A stretch of 64,000 nucleotides of DNA from Tubulanus polymorphus (GCF_964204645.1 NC_134034.1:2574072-2638071); one strand, 5' to 3'; shown: positions 24,174-37,539, counted from the stretch's first letter. The notes: generated by a model from the sequence alone, not told the origin. Translations and numbers: made by a program.

Positions 24174-27100
24174 TTAGAAGCGTTTATATTTTGGATTCAA
24201 TCGGAATTGTTGAGTTTCGACGAAAGTTTGACAATCTTGTACTTCCAAAACGGCGCCTTCTGACGCGCGAGGGACCCCGAGACATTTTCTGGAAGCAGTA
24301 TGCAGAACTGAACCCTGGAACGTAAAAACAAAATTGTGGTCAATGGATGTGCATAAGGAAGGAAGAGTTTTAGAATAACCCCCTCCCCCTGGTACTGACT
24401 GACTATTCGAGTCAGGACCTAGCAGTTCTTTAGTTGTGAAAAAGTCATATAAACCCAAACAACGTGAAACTGGATCCAGAGTCAAATTAGATCCACACAA
24501 CTGTGGAACTGGATTTAAGAGTCAATTTAAACCCACACGACTGTGGAACTGGATTTAAGAGTCAATTTAAACCCACACTACTGTGAAACTGGATCCAGAG
24601 TCAAATTAGATCCACACAACTGTGGAACTGGATTTAAGAGTCAATTTAAACCCACACGACTGTGGAACTGGATTTAAGAGTCAAATTAAACCCACACAAC
24701 TGTGGAACTGGATTTAAGAGTCAATTTAAACCCGCACAACTGTGGAACTGAAATCTGGTTCATTACTGTAAGTTTATATATTTACCATCCAACTGCGGAT
24801 ATCGTGGAATTTCCAGTGTTCCAGTTTTTCGCCGTAGTTACACTTCATCAGGCGCGGTTTGTGATTGGTCGACGTGTCCAAGTGATGTAAACACAACATC
24901 TTAGCGAGCATCAGCGATAGGTCGGTTTGAAAGTTCCAATCCTGACGAAACAAAAATTTGACGTCGAAAAATTTTCGTTTCATTCAATTACGTAATGAGT
25001 GTGAGGGTTGATTTGATTGACACGTTTAAGCCACGCCCCCGGGCCACGCCTACCTGGTCGGATTCGTTGTTACACTTGCGAAGGATGATGTTCGCGCGTT
25101 TGGTGTAAATCTGTTCGGCCGATGCCAAACACAAGTTTGTCCCGATCAGATTGATCTGCCGATGAAAACAATCATAAGTTAAATACAGTCCGGTTGTTCA
25201 CTATCCACACGCTACCTTCTGCTACCCGTCTCTCCCTTTTATCATCCCCTCCCTCTTCGTTCAGCCCTTCTCTTCTCCATCTCCTTCAGCCTCTCCCTTC
25301 TCTCTCCCTCTCTTCATTTAGCCCCTCTCTCTCCCTCTCCTCTCCTCTCTCACTCTCACTTACCCTCTCTCCCTCTCTTCATTGAGCCCCTCTCTCTCCC
25401 TCTACCTCTCCTCTCTCACTCTCGCTTACCCTCTCTCCCTCTCTTCATTTAGCCCCTCTCTCTCCCTCTACCTCTCCTCTCTCACTCTCGCTTACCCTCT
25501 CTCCCTCTCTTCATTTAGCCCCTCTCTCTCCCTCTACCTCTCCTCTCTCCCTCTCTCGCGTAAACCCTCTCTCCCTCTCTACATTTAGCCCCTCTCTCTC
25601 CCTCTACCTCTCCTCTCTCCCTCTCTCGCGTAAACCCTCTCTCCCTCTCTTCATTTAGCCCCTCTCTCTCCCTCTACCTCTCCTCTCTCACTCTCACTTA
25701 CCCTCTCTCCCTCTCTTCATTTAGCCCCTCTCTCTCCCTCTACCTCTCCTCTCTCACTCTCACTTACCCTCTCTCCCTCTCTTCATTTAGCCCCTCTCTC
25801 GCCCTCTTCCTCTCCTCTCTCACTCTCGCTTACCCTCTCTCCCTCTCTTCATTGAGCCCCTCTCTATCCCTCTACCTCTCCTCTCTCCCTCTCGCTTACC
25901 CTCTCTCCCTCTCTTCATTTAGCCCCTCTCTCTCCCTCTACCTCTCCTCTCTCACTCTCACTTACCCGCTCTCCCTCTCTTCATTGAGCCCCTCTCTATC
26001 CCTCTACCTCTCCTCTCTCCCTCTCGCTTACCCTCTCTCCCTCTCTTCATTTAGCCCCTCTCTCCCTCTACCTCTCCTCTCTCCCTCTCGCTTACCCTCT
26101 CTCCCTCTCTTCATTGAGCCCCTCTCTCTCCCTCTACCTCTCCTCTCTCCCTCTCGCTTACCCTCTCTCCCTCTCTTCATTGAGCCCCTCTCTCTCCCTC
26201 TACCTCTCCTCTCTCCCTCTCTCGCGTAAACCCTCTCTCCCTCTCTTCATTTAGCCCCTCTCTCTCCCTCTACCTCTCCTCTCTCACTCTCACTTACCCT
26301 CTCTCCCTCTCTTCATTTAGCCCCTCTCTCCCTCTACCTCTCCTCTCTCCCTCTCGCTTACCCTCTCTCCCTCTCTTCATTTAGCCCCTCTCTATCCCTC
26401 TACCTCTCCTCTCTCACTCTCACTTACCCTCTCTCCCTCTCTTCATTTAGCCCCTCTCTATCCCTCTACCTCTCCTCTCTCACTCTCACTTACCCTCTCT
26501 CCCTCTCTTCATTTAGCCCCTCTCTCTCCCTCTACCTCTCCTCTCTCCCTCTCACTTACCCTCTCTCCCTCTCTTCATTTAGCCCCTCTCTCTCCCTCTA
26601 CCTCTCCTCTCTCCCTCTCACTTACCCTCTCTCCCTCTCTACATTTAGCCCCTCTCTCTCCCTCTACCTCTCCTCTCTCACTCTCACTTACCCTCTCTCC
26701 CTCTCTACATTTAGCCCCTCTCTCCCTCTACCTCTCCTCTCTCCCTCTCACTTACCCTCTCTCCCTCTCTACATTTAGCCCCTCTCTCTCCCTCTACCTC
26801 TCCTCTCTCCCTCTCGCTTACCCTCTCTCCCTCTCTACATTTAGCCCCTCTCTCTCCCTCTACCTCTCCTCTCTCACTCTCACTTACCCTCTCTCCCTCT
26901 CTACATTTAGCCCCTCTCTATCCCTCTACCTCTCCTCTCTCCCTCTCGCTTACCCTCTCTCCCTCTCTACATTTAGCCCCTCTCTCTCCCTCTACCTCTC
27001 CTCTCTCACTCTCACTTACCCTCTCTCCCTCTCTACATTTAGCCCCTCTCTCTCCCTCTACCTCTCCTCTCTCCCTCTCGCTTACCCTCTCTCCCTCTCT

Positions 27101-30100
27101 ACATTTAGCCCCTCTCTCTCCCTCTACCTCTCCTCTCTCACTCTCACTTACCCTCTCTCCCTCTCTACATTTAGCCCCTCTCTCTCCCTCTACCTCTCCT
27201 CTCTCACTCTCACTTACCCTCTCTCCCTCTCTACATTTAGCCCCTCTCTATCCCTCTACCTCTCCTCTCTCACTCTCACTTACCCTCTCTCCCTCTCTTC
27301 ATTTAGCCCCTCTCTCCCTCTACCTCTCCTCTCTCCCTCTCGCTTACCCTCTCTCCCTCTCTTCATTTAGCCCCTCTCTCTCCCTCTACCTCTCCTCTCT
27401 CACTCTCACTTACCCTCTCTCCCTCTCTTCATTTAGCCCCTCTCTCTCCCTCTACCTCTCCTCTCTCACTCTCACTTACCCTCTCTCCCTCTCTTCATTT
27501 AGCCCCTCTCTCTCCCTCTACCTCTCCTCTCTCACTCTCACTTACCCTCTCTCCCTCTCTACATTGAGCCCCTCTCTATCCCTCTACCTCTCCTCTCTCA
27601 CTCTCACTTACCCTCTCTCCCTCACTACATTTAGCCCCTCTCTATCCCTCTACCTCTCCTCTCTCCCTCTCACTTACCCTCTCTCCCTCTCTACATTTAG
27701 CCCCTCTCTATCCCTCTACCTCTCCTCTCTCACTCTCACTTACCCTCTCTCCCTCTCTACATTTAGCCCCTCTCTATCCCTCTACCTCTCCTCTCTCACT
27801 CTCACTTACCCTCTCTCCCTTTCTACATTTAGCCCCTCTCTATCCCTCTACCTCTCCTCTCTCACTCTCACTTACCCTCTCTCCCTCTCTTCATTGAGCC
27901 CCTCTCTATCCCTCTACCTCTCCTCTCTCACTCTCACTTACCCTCTCTCCCTCTCTTCATTGAGCCCCTCTCTATCCCTCTACCTCTCCTCTCTCCCTCT
28001 CACTTACCCTCTCTCCCTCTCTACATTTAGCCCCTCTCTATCCCTCTACTCTCCTCTCTCACTCTCACTTACCCTCTCTCCCTCTCTTCATTTAGCCCCT
28101 CTCTATCCCTCTACCTCTCCTCTCTCACTCTCACTTACCCTCTCTCCCTCTCTTCATTTAGCCCCTCTCTATCCCTCTACCTCTCCTCTCTCACTCTCAC
28201 TTACCCTCTCTCCCTCTCTACATTTAGCCCCTCTCTATCCCTCTACTCTCCTCTCTCACTCTCACTTACCCTCTCTCCCTCTCTTCATTTAGCCCCTCTC
28301 TATCCCTCTACCTCTCCTCTCTCACTCTCACTTACCCTCTCTCCCTCACTACATTGAGCCCCTCTCTATCCCTCTACCTCTCCTCTCTCACTCTCACTTA
28401 CCCTCTCTCCCTCTCTTCATTGAGCCCCTCTCTATCCCTCTACCTCTCCTCTCTCCCTCTCACTTACCCTCTCTCCCTCTCTACATTTAGCCCCTCTCTC
28501 TCCCTCTACCTCTCCTCTCTCACTCTCACTTACCCTCTTTCCCTCTCTTCATTTAGCCCCTCTCTATCCCTCTACCTCTCCTCTCTCACTCTCACTTACC
28601 CTCTTTCCCTCTCTTCATTTAGCCCCTCTCTCGCCCTCTACCTCTCCTCTCTCACTCTCACTTACCCTCTTTCCCTCTCTTCATTTAGCCCCTCTCTCTC
28701 CCTCTACCTCTCCTCTCTCACTCTCACTTACCCTCTCTCCCTCTCTTCATTTAGCCCCTCTCTATCCCTCTACCTCTCCTCTCTCCCTCTCACTTACCCT
28801 CTCTCCCTCTCTTCATTTAGCCCCTCTCTCTCCCTCTACCTCTCCTCTCTCACTCTCACTTACCCTCTCTCCCTCTCTTCATTTAGCCCCTCTCTATCCC
28901 TCTACCTCTCCTCTCTCCCTCTCACTTACCCTCTCTCCCTCTCTTCATTTAGCCCCTCTCTCTCTCCCTCTACCTCTCCTCTCTCACTCTCACTTACCCT
29001 CTCTCCCTCTCTTCATTTAGCCCCTCTCTCTCCCTCTACCTCTCCTCTCTCACTCTCACTTACCCTCTCTCCCTCTCTACATTTAGCCCCTCTCTATCCC
29101 TCTACCTCTCCTCTCTCACTCTCACTTACCCTCTCTCCCTCTCTTCATTTAGCCCCTCTCTCTCCCTCTACCTCTCCTCTCTCACTCTCACTTACCCTCT
29201 CTCCCTCTCTTCATTTAGCCCCTCTCTCTCCCTCTACCTCTCCTCTCTCACTCTCACTTACCCTCTCTCCCTCTCTACATTGAGCCCCTCTCTATCCCTC
29301 TACCTCTCCTCTCTCACTCTCACTTACCCGCTCTCCCTCTCTTCATTGAGCCCCTCTCTCTCCCTCTACCTCTCCTCTCTCCCTCTCACTTACCCTCTCT
29401 CCCTCTCTACATTGAGCCCCTCTCTCTCCCTCTACCTCTCCTCTCTCACTCTCACTTACCCTCTCTCCCTCTCTTCATTTAGCTCCTCTCTATCCCTCTC
29501 CTCTCCCTCTCTCGCGTATACCCTCTCTTTCTCACTTGCCCCTCTCTCACTTCCTCTCCCTCTCGGTCTTCTATCATCCCCACCCTCCCCTCTCTTACCT
29601 ATGTCACTCCCCTCCCCTTTCCTTCACTCCCTTCTCCCTCCTTGCCTTTCTCTCTCTCTCCCTTTCTTTAATCAGTCCCTCTACTAAACCCCTCCCTATC
29701 CTCCTCTGACAACCGGCGATAAACACGGTAGTTGATAATGAAATACTAACCGGACCGATGGCCATAGTTTTCGGCGGTAGATTACGCGCGGCGGCGAGAC
29801 TGTTCGTTTTATTCGACGGCGTCGTCTGCTCCGGGTAGATATTCGTCAGATACCAACGAAACGATCGACACTTCAGACGTTGACGCAGCGCCACGCGGTC
29901 GCTGATATCCCCGTAATCGACCGACTTCACCGACGGTTTTATCATGAAGTAATACTTCTGAAAAAAAATTGAAATAGAAATATATATAACTGACTAAATT
30001 TTAAATTACTGAGCAACGAAGTCATCGTGACGAGAGGCATAAAATGCAGGCGTCAAAAATCTGTGTCCACAATTCTGAGTTGAGTTTTAAAACGAGTAAC

Positions 30101-33100
30101 TCGAAACTCAGGGTCCTGTTGCACAGTTGTCAGTTAGATTTAACCCCGATTTTGGGGTCTAGCTCCACAGTTGAGGGATAGAGTTAACTCTGAACTCAGG
30201 ATCCTATTACATAGTTATACGTTAAAAGTTAACTCTGAACTCAGGATCTTATAACAGAGTGCGGAGTTGGAGTTAATCTGATTTTTATATGGTTTTTAGA
30301 ATTAAACCGAAAATTTGAGGTTTTGATAAATCTTTATAGTTTTGATCTTTCAAAATCTCTTTCGAACATGTGATTGTGGGACTTATATTTCGGAATTAAC
30401 TCTGAACTCAGGATCCACTTACACAGTTATACGTTATGAGTTTACTACGAACTCAGGATCCATGAGTTAAGAGTAAACTATATGAACTCAGTTCATTTTC
30501 AGTAAGTTAACTCTGAGTCAAAGTTGGTTCATTTTCAATTTCTCCCCCAACATTTTTACCTGCCCCCTACCCAACCAGCACACTACATGTTTCAAACCCA
30601 CAGATCGTAAAAAATACGATCTATCAATAATAATGCGAGTGAGCGCTCAATTTGTTTGTGCTTTATCTTCAGTTCGTGAGCGGAAATAACGAATAATTAC
30701 TGAATAATTCCGATTCAGCTGCGAGATACATAGCTCTCAGGGGATAGAGCAGAATCTTCGTGATTACTTCTGCAGGTCTGAATCCAGTTCCACAATAGAT
30801 GTACGATTAATCTATTGAAATGAAACCACAATGTTTCCGCTGTGTATCGGCTGTTGTCGAGCAGTACTATCAGATGGAATGACCGGAAAACAACACGTAA
30901 CAAACCACAGAAACCAAGCAGTTAGCATAGGTCAAGTGAAGAATTTTATCGCCACCATTTACCACGCTGAACCCAACACACGTTGTGATATCCAGGGAAG
31001 AACTTGCTGTTTTCGTTATGTTTTCCCGGTTGAAGTAAAGCATGTAGGCGTACACCCACCACGCTTCACTGACCGGGAGCAAAAAAATCTAGGCCTAAAA
31101 AGTCTATTGACTTTTTCAGTGGATTACGGAATTCCATTATGATTAATACCAGGGTTACTCCATTGAACGGACCGGTGTCTATTTGGATAATAAATCAACA
31201 ATACTACATCAAATATTAAGATCGAAGGGAATAATATACTATTTTATCATTAAATATATTATCTTTATGAAATTTCTAAATAAGTATCGGCATCCTTGTT
31301 TCGTCGTATCGGTAAAATAAAGGATTAATTGCATCAACTTGGAAATAATGATTCGTGTCGAAACCGATAGATGGCAGCACGGTCAATCGATGAACAATCG
31401 ATTTAGATCGGCTTTGTGCCCTAGTCTGACGCGCTCTCGGTTATCAGGTATCCATAACGACAAAGCCTGCAGGTTGAATGGAAAGTCTCGAAGGGTTCTA
31501 TAAAATGTTGCATCAAAATAAATGAACTTGAAAATGAATTTGCGTCGATTTCATTGACCTCCAAGCTATGTAGGATCCAGTTACAGACGGACTTGCGAGA
31601 AAATCGAACCCACGTCGAGTTGACTGGTCCCGTGGTCCGGGATAAGCATTTATCGAATTAAATCATCCAGGAAACTACAGAGAGATGAATTTTGATGCAA
31701 ACATTTTACATTTTACATCTTTATCCGCAGAAAAGTGGAATAGTAAGAAGGGTCGATGGTGCCTTTAAAGGAGAAAATTCGTCTAATCACATTGAATTTT
31801 ATATGGCATAAAATGGGATCAAAATATCTAACAGACACTTTTTCTTGAAGTTTTCACTCATTTTTCACATCAAGGTAGATGTGATTATTTATTGATCACA
31901 ATCGGGACGGATTAAAAAAAAATATTTATGGAAACTTAAAACGCAGCTCGTGCATAAATTCTAAATTCTAGAGTAGAGCCTGCATGGCATGAAAACGGCA
32001 TCCCTGAAAGTAACTCGATTACTCTTTTCTTGAATTTTTCGCGCATTTTCATCTTTTCTTCAGAGATTTTCACAAATTCATCACATTTTTCCGTCGTTCA
32101 GAAATTTTAAAAACATTTTTCCCCAACAGATTTTTCAAATTTGTTTTTCAAATATTTTTCACAACTTTTCGAGCGGACGTGTCAGAACCTTTTTCCACGA
32201 TTATTCACATTTTCCCACCGATCTGGCCCCCGGACATCCTCGCTTGCCAGGGTCCGATTACCGCACGCTGAAGCTAACGCCGACACAAAACCCCGGCCTC
32301 AAACCAATAAAGGGTAAGCGAGGAGGCCCCCTTAAATCAGCCCTCCCTAAAATACTTACGATCATATCGTCCATCCAGACGTGCGCGACCCTCAGTGAAT
32401 TACGTGTCATGCTGTCCTTGACCCCGGCCGGGTCGCCGTACGGCCGGTTACGTCTGAACACGTGACCGATTCGACTGCACGGTATTATCTCTAACCTACC
32501 CCCGCACATCCAGATCTATAACAGAAATACAACGACAAAACAATTATTTCCAATGATATCTTTTTATTATGACAAGATAAAACCGATTTCACTTAAAAAT
32601 CATACTTAATTTGACATTTTTTCATTATGACAAGATAAAACCGATAACACTTAAAAATCATACTAAATTTGAAGTGCTAACCTCGCTCTCGATTTCGGTC
32701 ACCGAGTTTCTAAGTACTATGGGACTTGCCCTAATTTCCCAACTAGATGGGAGCCAAATATTGATTTAAATGTCTACTATTAGACAAGCAAGATGAAATC
32801 TAAGCGACGAACGCCAATCCTAACACTACCTTACACCACATATATAAACTTTTCTTGTGCTTAACTAAACGGTGTTTTGTCACCAGCGACTGCAAAATCA
32901 AATTCGTTGTATCCGTGGATTTAGTTTGATCGGATTTCGAAAAGTTTATATTTGTGATTTTACCGAATTAATATCGATTTTCTAAAACATTACCGGATCC
33001 TTCGAGTGGCCTTTAACAACTGCTCGAAACAGGCATCACATATGATGATTCGCTAATCAGACTAAAGGGGGCAGCACGTTTGCGATGGATAAGGATTTTT

Positions 33101-36100
33101 TCTAAAATTCTTCAGTAAAACTTCTGCCAACATCGGATAAGTTTTCGCGGAGATTTTCGAATTGAAATTTGCTGGTTTATTTCTCGGTTTCAATTTCGTA
33201 GTCGACTCACCCGGAAAGATATCTCCAAGTTCTCCCCGCCCCAAGTTTCCATGCCCTTGTCGTATTCGCCCATTTCGAAGAAATATTTCCGATCGATGGC
33301 GAACAATCCGCCTGCCATTGTGGGAGTTCTGTAAAATAAACACAGGACCAAAGATAAGACCACGCTAAGCTTCTTTCATTCCGGTTCAACAATCAAGTCA
33401 TATACATAATAACAATCCGCCTGCCATTTTGGGGGTTCTGAAAATAGACACAAACAGAACCAAAGATATAAGATCCTAAGCTTCTTTCGTTGTTCCAAGT
33501 CATATGCATAATAAGACCAAAATTCCAGTTCTAAGCTCATGTTAGTCCAGTTCCATTAGTAAAGACTCAAAATTGGACTAGACTAAGCCCTTATCGGTCC
33601 ATTTCTACGGTTCAATCTTGAATAATATATAATAACACCAGGCATATCTCACTTAAGCCTAGTTTCACAGTCTAAACTTAAGTTAAGAACAATCTTATGT
33701 ATATAATTCTGGATCCAGTGGCAAAGTATCTCACAGTTCAGTTTTGCAGTCAATACTTTAGATAAGACGTAGCTTTTAGACGCATTTAGGTCCAGGGGCT
33801 GGTTTCTTAGTCAAGACTTAAGACCAAAAGTGGTCTTAAACCTTAAACCTGGTCTTAAGTTGTTAGATTGGCTATAGAACTTAGTTTGTCTTAGACCGGT
33901 CTTAAGTCTAAGCCCTGTCTATGGAACCGGCCCCTGATCTCTAGTTTAAACTTAGGGGTAAGACACGACTTAGCTAATTTTTGGTCCGATTCGATTGTTG
34001 AGACTCAAAACAGGAAACCAAGGTTCCGACCCAATTGAGACTTTAGCGCCGGCTTAGCTCACTTTGGTCCAGTTCTACGGTCGAGACTTAAGTTAAGACC
34101 AGGCTCAGCTCACTTTGATCCATATTCATAGTTGAAACCTATGATAAGACCAGGCTTAGCTCTCTTCCGTCCAATTTCATGGTTTAAACTTATGTCTAGA
34201 CCAGGCTTAGCCAAATTTGGTCTATTTCCCCCGTTGAGACTTTGAGATAAGCCCAGGCTTTTTTTAACCCCTCATCTTCATTTACAAAAGAACGAAAGCA
34301 TAAATACATGATTTACCAAGCAAAGCGCCTAAGGGTCATTATATGCAAGGGTGAGCCCAGGTTTAGCTCAATTTGGTCCAGGCCCAAGACTGAAGACCGT
34401 GCTTCCCATCCAGTCAAGACTTTCAGGTAATACCGGGCTTAGTTAATACTCACTCTATCGGCAGCGAACGGTTGACCTCTTTCGGGATCAACCTGCTCGG
34501 TATACCGTCCCACTTGTAGTTCATGCCCCAGTTGAACCCGCCTCGAACGAGCGGCGCCAACTCGTACTTAAACGAATCCTGATTGATGATGTCGATGACG
34601 GGAATCGCGACGTTCGTGCGGTTCTCGTGAATCCGCTGCAACATCGGCTCCAACCAGTGAACGTTCACCTCGCAGTGGCTGTCTAGAAATACCAACACCT
34701 GCAGCGCGATCGCATAGAGAATAGATAATTAATAAACAACGCGTTAAAAACCCTGTCCCAGCTAGTAAGTTGCCGCAAAATATTCAACGCTTTACCCTTT
34801 CAGTGCGTAAATCGATGGTAGATTTTGTTAGTACACCGCACTGCAGTGTATTGATGTAATAAGTAATTAGTTTTTATCTCTATTCAAAGATGGCAGCACC
34901 TGTCAAACATAGTTAAATATTACTAACTAATGATACACCGCGTCGCGGTGTGTAGACACACTATATACAATTTTTTCAAAATTTCTAAATTATCTCAAGC
35001 ACGATAGGGTATTGATTAGTCAGCGCTGGAAGGGTTTACCAGTTTAGAAACTAGAAAAATTTGAACTAGAAGCGAAAGTGTCGATGATGCTCGATCTTAG
35101 CAGACGTTCGTGGAAATGTTCTATCAGTAGATCAATAAAAATCTTACTATTACTTTTGAAAACCTTCTTTACTATAAATATTTGTTGTTATATTCTAATT
35201 TCTTCATCTATAAAGTTCAACTCTTTCTATTGAGTTTGAAAAAATGACTGACTGTAATCGGACACGATAGTCACAGATATTTTCACTCTTCTTACAAAGA
35301 TGTCTGCAAGTAATTAGGGTATTTTTGCAGCCACCCACTACCAGCCTCGCAGCCTCCCACAAGCGAGAAGGATGGCTCTGAATGCTGTGATTAGGATATT
35401 CTCGGATGCACCCCTATTTTGGATACATGCGTGAAAACTACAAACATCGTTTCTCCATGTGGCTAAGATCGATTTTGAACCAAGAACTGAACCAATGATA
35501 CGCTGTTAATTTCAAGTTTAAACACGACCGATTTTTATTTCGTAAATCATCTTTGAACCCTCAATAAAGCGTTGACGTACCTCTCCAGTAGCGTGAGCCG
35601 CTCCGATCGACCGAGCGCGGATTAAACCCTCACGTTTCGTCGTGCGAATCAATTTCACTTTCGGAAATCTCTTTATGTAACGCACTAACGGCGCTTTCAA
35701 CTCATCTGAAATATATTTCAATGTCAATTACTGTTGCGGTAAGTGAGGATCCGCCAGGTGTCGCTAGTGTGCTGTAGGATATCAACTACAGCAGCAATAG
35801 AGGATTCAAGTTGTGGCAGCCATAGAGGATTCCACTCGTGGCAAGTGAGGATCCACCAGGTGTCGCTAGTGTGCTGTAGGATATCAACTACTATAGCAGC
35901 AATAGAGAATTCAAGTTGTGGCAGCCATAGAGGATTCCACTTGTGGCAAGTGAGGATCCACCAGGTGTCACTAGTGTGTAGTAGGACATCAACTATTTAA
36001 GGTAATAGAGTATTCCACTTGTGGTGAGGATCCACCAGGTGTCGCTAGTGTGCAGTTGGACATTGACCACTGTAAGAATAGAGGATTCTATATTTGGCAA

Positions 36101-37266
36101 GTGAGCATCCACCAGGCATTGTTTGCGCGAAATAGGACATCAACTACTGCAGCAATAGAGGATTCCACTTGTGGCAAGTGAGCACCCACAAGGTGTCGCT
36201 AGCGTACGAGATCTTACCGTATTCACTGAAGTCATCCAGTAGTATAATCTCATGTATATACCGATCAGCAGTTCTGTGTATGATTGTATAGAGCAGACGC
36301 AACAATACCGACCACGCTTCGTTGTAAAAACAGATGACTATAGAGGCCGCCGGTAGTTCTACCGGGTACGTACGACTTTTACATCTGAATCGAGAAAAAA
36401 CGAATTTCCAAAATTATGCTGAGTACAATCCGGCTACATCCCTTCCCGAAACTGTTAGGAAATCAACTGTTTCTACAGATCTACTGTGGGATTTTATGTT
36501 TGTTAACTAGGCCTATACTGAGATTTATATCAGCTATAGCTAATATAATATTATATATTATAAGTAAAGGGTTAATCCCGTTTACTTACAGCAGATGCCT
36601 TGTATCCGGTATCGATCGCGTGTAACTCAGACGATTACTCGCCAGAACGTTGAACGAATATTGACGATAACCTTTCGATAAGAAAATTAATTAATTTTCA
36701 TTAATTTTTTATGAATCATGTCGTCATAAAGAAACGCGAGGACAATGAAATATCCAAATTCCCCGAGGCTGAGTTTTCCAGGCTTTTGTAAATATTATTA
36801 AATTCCCCGAGTTTTCCTGATTTTTTAAAAGATTTTTCTGCGATTCCTAGAGTTTTCCAGGTCGGTGGGGCCACCCTGTAATTCGAACTCTAAAGACAAA
36901 CTAAACGTAGAAGAACTACAGAACCTGGAATCTGTTTTACGAACCTGTATCTTTGATTATTTGATCGCGGGCGTTGTTTATCTTTTGCAGCGATTCGAAG
37001 TCGTACGGCGCGAACGTGACGCGGTCGTCTGCCGGGTACGCCGCGGCCGCCACGTCCTCTACGCCGGCGCTGCTGCCATCGGCGCGACCTTCATCACGCA
37101 CGGACGTCGAACCTCTCCGGCCGATCCTCGCTTTCCATCGACGGTGCACCCTCGACCCGTCGGTCGACGACTGATCGGTCGGCGGATCCAACGTGAATAT
37201 AATCACGATCGTCACGGCGATCAATATGGCCACCGTCAAAAACGATTTCACGTGAAATCGCGGCAT
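24174..37266 (-). CDS. GALNT11: Polypeptide N-acetylgalactosaminyltransferase, GALNT11-like
   Basis: Golgi type II membrane enzyme that starts mucin-type O-glycosylation by moving GalNAc from UDP-GalNAc to Ser/Thr. Coding exons (5' to 3'): 37266-36945, 36671-36590, 36384-36218, 35705-35581, 34698-34454, 33328-33211, 32515-32360, 29957-29751, 25155-25054, 24941-24786, 24314-24174. These give 607 codons with stop, almost the human GALNT11 length. Met1 is followed by a membrane segment (~9-26, [18 protein letters not shown]) and a stem. The GT-A domain carries ICFYNEAWS, the Mn-binding DSH (238-240) and [11 protein letters not shown] (343-353). The C-terminal ricin-type lectin is ~475-606 ([20 protein letters not shown]). 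[12 protein letters not shown], the RRNRPYGDP region and [15 protein letters not shown] favour the GALNT11 subfamily (in vertebrates acting on Notch1 and LDLR-type repeats). Subfamily confidence is moderate; family is certain. Confidence 0.95.
24420..24770. repeat. ~55-bp tandem repeat (CAACTGTGGAACTGGATTTA)
   Basis: About six copies of ACTGTGGAACTGGATTTAAG, AGTCAATTTAAACCCACACG in the last GALNT11 intron. They carry the same GTGGAACTGG motif that ends several foldback families in this window. Confidence 0.8.
25190..29700. repeat. 64-66-bp pyrimidine satellite, ~60 copies, in a GALNT11 intron
   Basis: From ~25190 the plus strand is almost pure C/T. The regular array (25310-29500) repeats CTCTCTCCCTCTACCTCTCC, TCTCTCACTCTCACTTACCC, TCTCTCCCTCTCTTCATTTA, GCCC with 64-66-bp spacing, alternating C/A at two positions and TTCATTTAG/TACATTTAG/TTCATTGAG variants. 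The ends (25190-25310, 29500-29700) are less regular. The strand transcribed as GALNT11 pre-mRNA is purine-rich (GAGA). Long plus-strand ORFs here (up to 309 codons of [15 protein letters not shown] repeats) are by-products of a period divisible by 3. Confidence 0.95.
29960..32355. other. GALNT11 intron, degenerate ACTCTGAACTCAGGATCC repeats, otherwise featureless
   Basis: 30060-30560 holds degenerate units around GAGTTAACTCTGAACTCAGG and GGGTCCTGTTGCACAGTTGT. 30600-32240 shows no repeats or exons that can be supported. A 103-codon plus-strand ORF at 30831-31142 matches nothing recognised and runs antisense in the intron. Confidence 0.5.
33540..34440. repeat. Degenerate GGTCCAGTTCCACGGTTGAG / TAAGACCAGGCTTAGCTCA repeats
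   Basis: Roughly ten diverged copies of a ~70-bp unit in a GALNT11 intron. They include a better-preserved foldback at 33793-33936 with CAGGGGCTGGTTTCTTAGTC and CTATGGAACCGGCCCCTG ends. Confidence 0.7.
33793..33936. mobile_element. 144-bp foldback MITE, CAGGGGCTGGTT ends
   Basis: Left end CAGGGGCTGGTTTCTTAGTC, right end ATGGAACCGGCCCCTG. The arms are mutually inverted (AAGACCAAAAGTGGTCTT, TTAGACCGGTCTTAAGTC inside). No clear target-site duplication. It is the best copy of a family seen at 12888, 37540-37975 (three), 42300 and 55970-56395 (three). Confidence 0.7.
34795..35034 (-). mobile_element. piggyBac-like MITE, reverse copy with TTTA flanks
   Basis: CCCTTTCAGTGCG to GCGCTGGAAGGG, in reverse orientation to 18152. 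It is flanked by TTTA (34791-34794) and TTTA (35035-35038) rather than TTAA, suggesting insertion at a non-canonical site. It lies in a GALNT11 intron. Confidence 0.8.
35735..36212 (-). repeat. ~75-bp GACACCTGGTGGATC minisatellite, GALNT11 intron
   Basis: Six copies in reverse orientation (GTGAGGATCCACCAGGTGTC, GCTAGTGTGCTGTAGGA). They fill the intron between the exons starting 35705 and ending 36218. Same family as in HECW and AF10 introns. Confidence 0.85.
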
Positions 37267-37334
37267 TTTTTTCTCCTTGAATCAAATGCAATCGATTAAA
37301 ATCTGTTCGTTCAATTCTGCCACATTTTAATCAC
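37267..37334 (-). other. GALNT11 5' UTR segment with acceptor and 4-codon uORF
   Basis: On the minus strand TTTATTTCAG precedes 37334, so the first coding exon has a 5' UTR part. A donor AGT|GTAAGT at 38141-38136 on the same strand may end an upstream non-coding exon (promoter then near 38150-38420). An ATG at 37325-37323 opens a four-codon uORF (ATG TGG CAG AAT TGA), out of frame with the main start at 37266. These are inferences from splice motifs. Confidence 0.45.
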
Positions 37335-37539
37335 CTGAAATAAATTCGTTATTTATCATTTTAAAATTTCTATACAGAATTCTTCATCAAAAACCGCTTC
37401 AGTTTAACGACATTTTTAAATTTCAAATTCTTATGGTAAAAAATATGGTTATTTTGAATATTGAATACCCATGTTAGGAGACAAGCAAGATAGAAGTTTT
37501 CAGGTAGAAGTTTATCGTAACCCACAAAACCACAGGGCC

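Noticed and set aside
27564-29687. Long plus-strand ORFs of 242, 309 and 135 codons encoding [15 protein letters not shown] repeats
   Set aside because: They are translations of the pyrimidine satellite, antisense to GALNT11. The 66-bp period is divisible by three so frames stay open. No start context, domain or splice pattern.
30831-31142. Possible 103-aa protein in a GALNT11 intron
   Set aside because: No recognisable motif, antisense to the host gene, ordinary length for a chance ORF.
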